Shown here piece after piece: positions 41,070 through 48,067 of a stretch of 64,000 nucleotides of DNA. The stretch spans positions 3,658,001 to 3,722,000 of the forward strand of contig NZ_CP067089.2 in assembly GCF_016616095.2 (NCBI RefSeq), written 5' to 3'. Every line of letters starts with the position of its first letter. Position 1 is the first letter of the stretch. Both the position numbers and the translations under genes were made by a program. The notes beneath the pieces were generated by a model. That model worked only from the letters and a program-made list of their open reading frames with translations. It was not told the DNA's origin and did not search any database. The stretch comes from Breznakiella homolactica. GTDB lineage: Bacteria; Spirochaetota; Spirochaetia; Treponematales; Breznakiellaceae.

Positions 41070-42800
41070 TCAGTGCTTTTCTGGGGAAGCCGGCTTTATG
41101 GCCGGATGTTCGGGATCGCGGCGGGCAAAGCTGTAGGCCCGTTTTGCCGCGTCCTCCGGCATGGTGGCAAAGGCGCAGAAATCCTTCATTTCGATGGCAT
41201 CCACCATTTTTCCGGGAATACCTCCCGCCCGCATAAGGAGTCCCGCCACGTCCCTCGCCGAGGCGCCGTGTCTGCGGCCGACCCCTACGTATACCCGGGA
41301 CTGGCCGTGTTTGGAAACCGGCGGCCCCCGGCGGTTTCTGTCTCTGGGACCGCTTCCCTGGCTGCCTTCCCACCGCCGCGTATAGTCCCGGTCCCGTCCA
41401 TGTACCGGCCCTTCGGCGAATTCACTGACAGTCCGGTACCGTGACGGATCGAGGGTATCCCCGTAGGATAGATTTACCAGGGCCTGGACCGCCTTTTCCG
41501 GTCCCAGTGTTTCGATGAGTTCCCGGGCCAGTTCGGCGGCGGGTTGTTTATCTTCTCTGTCCGGATTGTCCGCGGAGGATTCGGCAATCTGCTGTTCTTC
41601 CGCCGCGGCGCATACCGAGGTTATAATGCGCTTTCTTCCGGCAGCCATGATGTCTTCCACTTTGGGGACGCCCAGCCGTTTAATGCTGCTCCCCAGGGTC
41701 CGTTCCATGCTTCTGGACAGGTGTGTGATCCTTCCCATTTCCGAGGGGATCACGAAGGTAACGGCCATGCCTTTCCGGCCGGCGCGCCCGGTCCGGCCGA
41801 TCCGGTGGACATAGGTCTCCCGGTCATTGGGAAGATCCCAGTTGATTACATGGGTCAGCCGTTCAATATCAATACCCCGGGCCGCCACATCGGTGGCGAC
41901 CAGCATGGTTGTCAGCCGTGAGCGGAATCTCCGCAGCGTGCGTTCCCGGGCTTCCTGGGAAAGATCCCCGTGAATCGCTTCAGCCGCGTATCCCGCGTCC
42001 AGAAGGCGCCGGGCCGCCTCATCGGCGCCGGCCTTGGTGGCGCAGAAAACAAGCCCGTAAAATTCATCCGACGAATCGGCGATGCGCCGCAGGGCTTCAA
42101 GCTTGTCCTCTTTCCTGAGAACCATAAAATACTGCTCCGTCAGCGGTGTTTCATCCGCCGGGGCCGTATCTTCGAGGATATCCGTTTTGCCGATATGCTG
42201 CCGGACAATTTTCAGAATGGCTTCCGGCATGGTTGCCGAAAAGAGGGCCACCCGCCGTCCGGGATTGGTTTCGGAAAGGATTTTTTCCACATCATCGAGG
42301 AAGCCCATATCAAGCATTTCGTCGGCTTCGTCCAGGATGAACCATTCGATAGCCGAAAGGTCCAAAACTTTCCGTTCCATAAGATCCATAACCCGTCCCG
42401 GGGTTCCGGCGACGATTTCGACGCCATCCCGGAGTTCCTTGATCTGGGTCCGGATAGACGCGCCGCCGTACACGGTACAGATCCGGGGAACCGGACTGCC
42501 CGCCAGGGAACGGATTTCCCTGGTGATCTGGATTGCCAGTTCCCGGGTCGGCGTGAGAATCAGCGCCCGGGGCTTTTTCCCGGTTTCGGTGATCCGTTCC
42601 ACCAGAGGAATCCCGAAGGCGGCGGTTTTGCCGGTTCCGGTTCTGGCTTTTACGATCACATGGCCTTCGTCCGAGAGAAGCCGCGGGATGGCAATGGTCT
42701 GGATTGAGCTGGGAGCGGAAAAACCTTTCCGTTCCAGCGCCGCAAGCACAGGTTCGGACAGCCCGAACGATGAGAAAGTAACTGAATTGTCTAACGTCAT
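41070..42800 (-). CDS. deaD: DEAD-box ATP-dependent RNA helicase with DbpA-type C-terminal domain
   Basis: A 576-residue helicase with the full motif set: FSAPSSIQTIAIP (Q motif), ARTGTGKT (I), PTRELAIQ (Ia), TPGR, DEAD in FILDEADEMLDMG, SAT, VATDVAARGIDI and HRIGRTGRAG. The C-terminal tail contains a basic RGG-poor segment and a DbpA RNA-binding domain (RVYVGVGRRHGASARDVAGL, then LLMRAGGIP). CsdA/DeaD-like proteins unwind structured RNA in ribosome assembly and cold adaptation. AGGA lies 4 bases before the ATG. It converges with the G3E gene over 45 bases. Confidence 0.93.
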   Translation of the reverse strand: MTLDNSVTFSSFGLSEPVLAALERKGFSAPSSIQTIAIPRLLSDEGHVIVKARTGTGKTAAFGIPLVERITETGKKPRALILTPTRELAIQITREIRSLAGSPVPRICTVYGGASIRTQIKELRDGVEIVAGTPGRVMDLMERKVLDLSAIEWFILDEADEMLDMGFLDDVEKILSETNPGRRVALFSATMPEAILKIVRQHIGKTDILEDTAPADETPLTEQYFMVLRKEDKLEALRRIADSSDEFYGLVFCATKAGADEAARRLLDAGYAAEAIHGDLSQEARERTLRRFRSRLTTMLVATDVAARGIDIERLTHVINWDLPNDRETYVHRIGRTGRAGRKGMAVTFVIPSEMGRITHLSRSMERTLGSSIKRLGVPKVEDIMAAGRKRIITSVCAAAEEQQIAESSADNPDREDKQPAAELARELIETLGPEKAVQALVNLSYGDTLDPSRYRTVSEFAEGPVHGRDRDYTRRWEGSQGSGPRDRNRRGPPVSKHGQSRVYVGVGRRHGASARDVAGLLMRAGGIPGKMVDAIEMKDFCAFATMPEDAAKRAYSFARRDPEHPAIKPASPEKH

Positions 42801-42955
42801 AATGTCCTTGGCGAAACAATCCCGGCGGAGCGCAGGATAGCCGCCGGATCTGTGGGGCAGGTTCAGCAGAAATACAAATTTGCTCTACACTAACTGCGGG
42901 ATTTAACGCAAAAAAATGATTAGTAATAGTAGCATATGCGGAATATTCATGTCTA

Positions 42956-43267
42956 GGGGGAGCACCGAGTCTGACAAGCCGGAAAACACCCAGGGAGTAC
43001 TGGTACTGCGGGTCCTGTCGTATAAAAAGGGGATTAGCTCCGTGTCGGCCTTCGGCCTCGAAAGTCGCTCAATCCCCTTTTTATACGACACCCGGCGTTA
43101 CCAGTACGGCCGGGTACTTTCCGGCTTAACCGGCTCGGTGCTGCCCGGCGGAGAGGGCTGCTCCCCCTCGTTTCATCCTTGCCGATCGATATGTGGAGTT
43201 TTGCTCTGCAAAACTCCTAAAAGACTTGCCGCCACAGGCGGCAAGTCTTACACCACTCCTGGTTCCG
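42956..43267 (+). repeat. Long palindromic element, copy C (full length, with tail hairpins)
   Basis: About 310 bp filling most of the 556-base gap. It starts GGGGGAGCACCGAG and returns to CTCGGTGCTGCCC at about 43147. Within it GTACTGG (42997-43003) pairs with CCAGTAC (43101-43107), and a perfect 20-bp inner stem (43016-43035 with 43071-43090) encloses the constant loop GTCGGCC-TTC-GGCCTCGAAAG. A tail carries two perfect triloop hairpins, 43195-43217 (TCT loop) and 43221-43249 (ACA loop), and ends CTCCTGGTTCC. No gene is supported between 42801 and 43356. Confidence 0.88.
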
Positions 43268-43308
43268 GGTGATTCCGCAATGGTATTGCCTATGTCCAGC
43301 CTGGATAT

Positions 43309-43336
43309 AAAAAGGGCCGCCCAAAGGGCGGCCCGC
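43309..43336 (-). terminator. Rho-independent terminator after the sugar-ABC ATPase
   Basis: GGGCCGCCC pairs with GGGCGGCCC (43314-43322 and 43326-43334) around a 3-base loop; on the minus strand it is followed by TTTTT. Strong and well placed, 20 bases after the stop codon. Confidence 0.85.
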
Positions 43337-43356
43337 TGTTTCACTGAAAAACCGGA

Positions 43357-44484
43357 TTAGAAATCCTTGGCTGCCTTTTCGTCGAGTTCCGCGAGAATGG
43401 AAAGTTCGGTTTCCTTGTCGAAATACCGGGCTTTGTCCATGCGGGGCACAAAGTTGGCGGTGTCGCCGACTTTGAAGGAGTAGTGGGGTTCTGTCCGTGC
43501 TACCAGGGGCTGGGTTTCGGTGGTCAGCCAGAGGTGGATGTCGGCGCCGAGGGGCTCAACAACCGTAATCTTTACGGGCATGTTGTTTTCCGCGGCGGGT
43601 TTTTCGCTGTAGGCAATATCTTCCGGCCGGATGCCGAAGAATACTTCCTTGCCCACGTATTTCTTGAGGTATTCCGCGTGTTCCTTGTCGGCTTTTACCT
43701 TGAAAGAACCTTCGTCGAGGACAATGGCGCCCCCTTCTTCGGATACCTTAACGGTCATGAAGTTCATGGGCGGGGAACCGATGAAGCCGGCGACAAACTT
43801 GTTGATCGGATGATTGTACATATACAGGGGCGAACCGATCTGCTGGACCTTTCCGTCCTTCATAACCACGATTTTGCTGGCCATGGTCATGGCTTCTACC
43901 TGGTCGTGGGTAACGTAAATCATGGTGGCGTTAAGCCGGATGTGCAGGTCTGACAGTTCCGCGCGCATCTGTACACGGAGTTTCGCGTCGAGGTTGGAAA
44001 GGGGTTCGTCGAAGAGGAATACCTTGGGATTCCGGACGATGGCCCGTCCGACGGCGACGCGCTGGCGCTGGCCGCCCGAAAGTGCCTTGGGTTTGCGGTC
44101 CAGGAATTTCTCAATATCCAGAATCCGGGCCGCTTCATGGACCCGGCGGTCGATTTCAGTCTTTTCTACTTTCTTGATCCGCAGACCGAATGCCATATTG
44201 TCATATACGGTCATGTGGGGATACAGGGCGTAGTTCTGGAACACCATGGCGATATTCCTGTCCTTGGGGGGAACGTCATTCATGAGTTCACCGTCAATGT
44301 ACAGTTCGCCTTCTGTAATGTCTTCAAGACCCGCGACCATACGAAGGGTCGTGGACTTGCCGCAGCCGGAGGGTCCGACGAAAACGACAAATTCTTTGTC
44401 GTTTACTGTAATGTTGGCGTTGTCCACCGCGCGGACGCTGCCGTCATACACCTTAGAGATACCTTTGAGTTCTACTTTTGCCAT
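43357..44484 (-). CDS. ugpC: Sugar ABC transporter ATPase (MsmK/UgpC type)
   Basis: A 375-residue ATPase. Walker A is GPSGCGKSTT, the Q-loop VFQNYALYPHMTV, the signature LSGGQRQRVAVGRA, Walker B VFLFDEPLSNLDA and the H-loop VTHDQ. A C-terminal TOBE/MOI-like domain (VFFGIRPEDI, FVPRMDKARYFDKET) marks the carbohydrate-uptake CUT1 class (UgpC, MsmK, MalK). There are no binding-protein or permease genes nearby, so it may be a shared ATPase for several sugar importers, as MsmK is in other bacteria. GGGAGG lies 5 bases before the ATG. Its own promoter and terminator make it monocistronic. Confidence 0.93.
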   Translation of the reverse strand: MAKVELKGISKVYDGSVRAVDNANITVNDKEFVVFVGPSGCGKSTTLRMVAGLEDITEGELYIDGELMNDVPPKDRNIAMVFQNYALYPHMTVYDNMAFGLRIKKVEKTEIDRRVHEAARILDIEKFLDRKPKALSGGQRQRVAVGRAIVRNPKVFLFDEPLSNLDAKLRVQMRAELSDLHIRLNATMIYVTHDQVEAMTMASKIVVMKDGKVQQIGSPLYMYNHPINKFVAGFIGSPPMNFMTVKVSEEGGAIVLDEGSFKVKADKEHAEYLKKYVGKEVFFGIRPEDIAYSEKPAAENNMPVKITVVEPLGADIHLWLTTETQPLVARTEPHYSFKVGDTANFVPRMDKARYFDKETELSILAELDEKAAKDF

Positions 44485-44518
44485 TATGGCCTCCCTTTAT
44501 GGGCTAGTTTATCCCATT

Positions 44519-44547
44519 ATGGTAAAATGAGCGGGCGATTTTGTCAA
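44519..44547 (-). promoter_or_regulatory. Promoter of the sugar-ABC ATPase gene
   Basis: Minus strand -35 TTGACA (44542-44547), 17-base spacer, -10 TACCAT (44519-44524). It gives a leader of about 30 bases with a good ribosome-binding site, in contrast to the leaderless genes of the window. Confidence 0.7.
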
Positions 44548-44561
44548 GAAAAACCGTATGA

Positions 44562-44757
44562 GGGGGAGCATAGAGTCTTTCAATCCGGAAAGTACCCAGG
44601 AATACCGCAACTGCGGGGCCCGTGGGTACTTTCCGGCTTAACCGGTTCGGTGCTGCCCGGACAGCGAGGGCGGCGCGTGTCCGAAGGACACGACCCCTGG
44701 CTCCAGCCTTGCCGCCTGGGGCGGTAAGGCTGGAGCCACCCCCACTTCTGGTTCCTT
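44562..44757 (+). repeat. Long palindromic element, copy D (core lost) with tail hairpins
   Basis: It begins GGGGGAGCATAGAG and ends CTTCTGGTTCC, like copy C. A perfect 14-bp stem CCGGAAAGTACCCA (44585-44598) / TGGGTACTTTCCGG (44623-44636) remains, but the variable inner stem and constant loop are gone. The tail has a perfect 7-bp triloop hairpin (44676-44692) and a 17-bp hairpin with one G-T pair (44699-44716 and 44721-44737). Confidence 0.85.
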
Positions 44758-44822
44758 GGTTCGGCTGCCGTTCCGCGGTATTATGGGGTTCTGCGGCTAT
44801 CCTGGGCTTCGGGATGAAAAAA

Positions 44823-44840
44823 TATGTAAATATTTACATA
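44823..44840. promoter_or_regulatory. 18-bp perfect palindrome upstream of the glycoside hydrolase gene
   Basis: TATGTAAAT-ATTTACATA is a perfect inverted repeat in an AT-rich stretch (44816-45000) between the repeat and the promoter at 45002. It looks like a repressor site (core TGTAAA-TA-TTTACA), but it is about 180 bases upstream of the -35 box. Nothing else is recognised in 44758-45001. Confidence 0.35.
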
Positions 44841-45001
44841 AAAATGATGAAATAGTAGTATCTTTTGTCCAGGGAAACGCCGATAGAGTGAAAATTTTCT
44901 GGATAAAAACCACTTTCCCATTTATAATGGTTTTACATTTAAGATGATAAGAAATGGAAAAAAGTGTATTATTTTATCTGTATACAGGTTAAACAATTAA
45001 T

Positions 45002-45030
45002 TTGACATTTTACTGTCCATAGGGTACTCT
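45002..45030 (+). promoter_or_regulatory. Promoter of the glycoside hydrolase-polyphosphate cluster
   Basis: Consensus -35 TTGACA (45002-45007), 17-base spacer, -10 TACTCT (45025-45030). AAGGAG lies 5 bases before the GTG start at 45057. Confidence 0.7.
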
Positions 45031-45056
45031 CGACGGGATAGGGGCAAGGAGCATGT

Positions 45057-46481
45057 GTGACTAAACGTGATTTCCCAAAAATCCATTTCTATGATCAGGA
45101 TTTTGTGGATATTTATGATAAAACATGGGCATGGATACAGGATTGCTGGCTTTCCGGGGGAGAAAAAAGCCGGCTCGATGGTAAGTTTTTCGCGTACCCC
45201 GGCAATTCGGCGGTACTGCAGACCGACGCGATTTTTTCTTCATTTTTTCTTGTATATTCAAACAGAATTTACCAGGCCCATCCTACTCTGGACCTGTTTT
45301 ACAGCCGCCAGGAGCCCAACGGGGCCATCCGCTGCGCCTATAATATAGAAACCGGCCTGCCGGAGGTATCGAAAAACAACCCCGAAGGACTCGGGCTTCC
45401 CCTGTTCGCCTGGGCGGAATTCAACCTGTACCATAAAACAGCGAATAAAAAGCGGATCAAGGAAGTTATTCCCATTCTGCATAAGTATATGGAATGGATC
45501 GATTCGCTCTTTAAACGGCCCAATGGCCTATACGAAGTCCCTCTGGCGGCGACAGGTATGGATAACGCCCCCCGGGAAAAAGCCGCGTATCCGGTGGATT
45601 TTAACACCATAATGGCCATAAACGTGCTGTATATGTCGGCCCTGGCGGACATCCTCAACGATAAGGAAACCAGTTTCCAGTACAAACGCCAGTATTTTTC
45701 CCTTAAAACCCGGATCAACTCCCTCATGTGGGACCCGGAAGAGGGTTTTTACTGTGATATCAATAAGGAAGAGAAACGGCTTCCCGTAAAGACCCTGGCG
45801 GGATACTGGCCGCTTCTGGCGGAAATTCCCAACGATGACAAAGCCGAGCGGATTATCGAAAAGCTCTCGGATCCCCGGTTCTTCGGCGCGCCCCATCCGT
45901 TTCCGACGGTGGCGGTGAGCGAACCCGATTTTGACGAAAACGGCAACGGATACCGGGGATCGGTGTTCCCCCACCTGACATTTATGGTCATCAAAGGCCT
46001 GGAACGGTACCAGCGCTGGGATCTTGCCCGGGATTTTGCCATCCGGCATCTGTATTTTGTCCTGGATTCCATGAGTCCCGACGGAAACCACCATAAAGGC
46101 AATCTCTGGGAAGCGTATCTGCCCCTTAAGGAGGGGCCCGCCCAGAAAAAGCGGGATCCAAGCTTTCCCAGGCCTCAGTATCTCAGCTACGCGGCGCTGT
46201 CCACAATCTGCCTGACCATCGAGAACATCATCGGCCTGTTTATTTCGCTTCCCCGGAAAACCGTGGACTGGATAATCCCGAACCTTGAGGTGATGGGGGT
46301 CGAAAACCTTTCACTCAAAAAGAATATGATTACCATTCTTTCGAATAAAAGCGGCAGGGGATGGGAAATTCACATGGAAAGCGAAAAACTCTACTATTTT
46401 ACCATCAATATCCTCGGAAAAAAGAAAAAAACGCTGCCCATACCCTCGGGCAAGTGTTCTATGCTCATAGATAAACTATAA
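45057..46481 (+). CDS. GH63/MGH1-like alpha-glycosidase-type protein
   Basis: A 474-residue cytoplasmic (alpha/alpha)6-barrel-like protein. Features of the GH63/GH37/mannosylglycerate hydrolase clan are visible: GKFFAYPGNSAVLQTDAIFS, TGMDNAPREK (likely general acid Asp region), NTIMAINVLYMSALADIL, GYRGSVFPHLTFMVIKGL and the late NLWEAYLPLKEG, whose Glu fits the second catalytic residue. No signal peptide is present, so an intracellular glucoside or glycerate-linked sugar is likely. The start is GTG at 45057, 5 bases after AAGGAG. Ten bases separate it from ppx/gppA. Substrate unknown. Confidence 0.8.
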   Translation: MTKRDFPKIHFYDQDFVDIYDKTWAWIQDCWLSGGEKSRLDGKFFAYPGNSAVLQTDAIFSSFFLVYSNRIYQAHPTLDLFYSRQEPNGAIRCAYNIETGLPEVSKNNPEGLGLPLFAWAEFNLYHKTANKKRIKEVIPILHKYMEWIDSLFKRPNGLYEVPLAATGMDNAPREKAAYPVDFNTIMAINVLYMSALADILNDKETSFQYKRQYFSLKTRINSLMWDPEEGFYCDINKEEKRLPVKTLAGYWPLLAEIPNDDKAERIIEKLSDPRFFGAPHPFPTVAVSEPDFDENGNGYRGSVFPHLTFMVIKGLERYQRWDLARDFAIRHLYFVLDSMSPDGNHHKGNLWEAYLPLKEGPAQKKRDPSFPRPQYLSYAALSTICLTIENIIGLFISLPRKTVDWIIPNLEVMGVENLSLKKNMITILSNKSGRGWEIHMESEKLYYFTINILGKKKKTLPIPSGKCSMLIDKL

Positions 46482-46491
46482 TATAGATACT

Positions 46492-48030
46492 ATGAATGCA
46501 AAGAATCAGCTCGCCGCGATCCTGGAAATCGGTTCCACGGGGATCCGGCTTTTGGTGGCTGAAATTTACGGAAACGACACCTGGCACATTCTGGACAGGG
46601 CGGGGCGGCCCGTATCCCTGGGGCGGGATGTCTTTACCTCCGGCCAGGTTTCCCGGGAATCCTTTATGGAATGCCTTTCGGTGCTCCAGAATTTCAGGGA
46701 GCTAATCGCCGGCTGGGGAGTCGCGGACGATGATATCCATGTGATCGCCACCAGCGCCCTCCGGGCCGCAAAAAACCGGGATATGATCGTGGACCGGGTC
46801 CGGCAGGAAACGGGTTTCCGGATCAGCATTGTCGAGGGGATCGAAGAAAACCGTCTCATGTACCTGGCGGTACGGTTTGCCCTGAAAAATGATTTTCCCC
46901 TGTTCTGGCGGGCCAATTCCCTGATTATTGACGTGGGCGGCGGCTCCACGGAACTGATGCTTCTGCGCAGGGGTAAAATGGTCGCCGCCCACAGCCTCAG
47001 GCTGGGGACTATCCTGGTGGACCAGCAGTCCCGGCTGGCCACGGGGTCGGCTGTTTTCCAGGAACGGTATTTAAACGAAAATGTCCGGAATACCGCGGAA
47101 CTGCTCCGCTCGGAGATGGACCTCAGCTATGTGCGCACCTTTGTCGCCGCCGGTTCCGACGCGCGGATGGTGGCCAGGAACATTGGCTGGGAGTTCAACG
47201 AAAACTGCTGGATCGCGGACCGGACGGCATTCATAAAGTTTATAGAAAAAATCAGCAGCTATTCGGTGGAGGAATGCGTCAAGAAACTCAAGATTCCCTA
47301 TGTTGACGCGGAAGGTATTATCCCGGGGCTGCTGATATACAAGCTTTTTCTCGAACGGACCGCCGCGAACCGGCTTATTGTTCCCACGGTTTCCATCCGG
47401 GAGGGAATGCTCATAAACCTGACGGCCCAGGTGGACCCCGAGATCCAGGAGGAATTTTTCTCCCAGGTTATTGCCTCGGCCATGAACCTCGGCCGGAAGT
47501 ACCGGTATGACGAAGCCCATAACCGCCACGTCGCGTCCCTGAGTCTCGTTCTTTTTGACGCCCTGGTACAGGAGCACGGCATGGGCCGCCGGGACCGGCT
47601 GCTTCTGGAGGTGGCTGCCATACTCCACGATATCGGAATGTTTATCCGGAGTTCCGGGCACCACCGGCACGGCCAGTACATTGTGGCGAATTCCGAAGTT
47701 TTCGGGCTCCACAAGGATGAGCTCAGCATCGTATCCAACGTTGTGCGGTACCACCGGAGCGAACTGCCGTCGGAGACGGATATTGACTATATTGCCCTGC
47801 AGCGGGAAGAGCGGGTGCTGGTGCAGAAAATGGCCGCCATCCTCCGGGTCGCCGACGCGCTGGACCGGGGCCATTCCCAGCAGATAAAGAGCATAACCGT
47901 CGAACGGCGGAACGATATGGTGTTTATTACCCCTTCGGGGGTTCATGATACGAGTCTGGAACGCATAGGACTGGAAGAAAAGGGGAATTTGTTCGAAAAT
48001 GTGTTCGGATACAAAATAATGCTTGCCTGA
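46492..48030 (+). CDS. ppx: Ppx/GppA phosphatase with HD domain (exopolyphosphatase/pppGpp phosphohydrolase)
   Basis: A 512-residue protein. Actin-like Ppx/GppA fold with LEIGSTGIRLLVAEI, ATSALRAAKN, VEGIEENRLMYLAV, IIDVGGGSTELMLL and VAAGSDARMVARN. A C-terminal HD domain follows (AILHDIGMFIRSSGHHRHGQ). It removes terminal phosphates from polyphosphate or the 5' phosphate of pppGpp. Direct linkage to ppk1 favours a polyphosphate role. TATAAT (46477-46482) spans the stop of the previous gene, 9 bases before the ATG, and no Shine-Dalgarno is present, so an internal leaderless transcript is possible. Confidence 0.9.
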   Translation: MNAKNQLAAILEIGSTGIRLLVAEIYGNDTWHILDRAGRPVSLGRDVFTSGQVSRESFMECLSVLQNFRELIAGWGVADDDIHVIATSALRAAKNRDMIVDRVRQETGFRISIVEGIEENRLMYLAVRFALKNDFPLFWRANSLIIDVGGGSTELMLLRRGKMVAAHSLRLGTILVDQQSRLATGSAVFQERYLNENVRNTAELLRSEMDLSYVRTFVAAGSDARMVARNIGWEFNENCWIADRTAFIKFIEKISSYSVEECVKKLKIPYVDAEGIIPGLLIYKLFLERTAANRLIVPTVSIREGMLINLTAQVDPEIQEEFFSQVIASAMNLGRKYRYDEAHNRHVASLSLVLFDALVQEHGMGRRDRLLLEVAAILHDIGMFIRSSGHHRHGQYIVANSEVFGLHKDELSIVSNVVRYHRSELPSETDIDYIALQREERVLVQKMAAILRVADALDRGHSQQIKSITVERRNDMVFITPSGVHDTSLERIGLEEKGNLFENVFGYKIMLA

Positions 48031-48067
48031 GGCGGCTGCTTCGGGCTGCTGTATAGCGGGTTGCTGC

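Noticed and set aside
42916..43272. 118-codon frame through repeat copy C, and its relatives in copies A and B, as real proteins
   Set aside because: They lie wholly within palindromic repeats, lack start signals and end arbitrarily; treated as a property of the repeat instead.
42956..44757. Integron attC sites or CRISPR repeats as explanation for the palindromes
   Set aside because: No integrase or cas genes, no GTTRRRY/RYYYAAC pairs flanking cassettes, no regular spacing; copies flank ordinary housekeeping genes.
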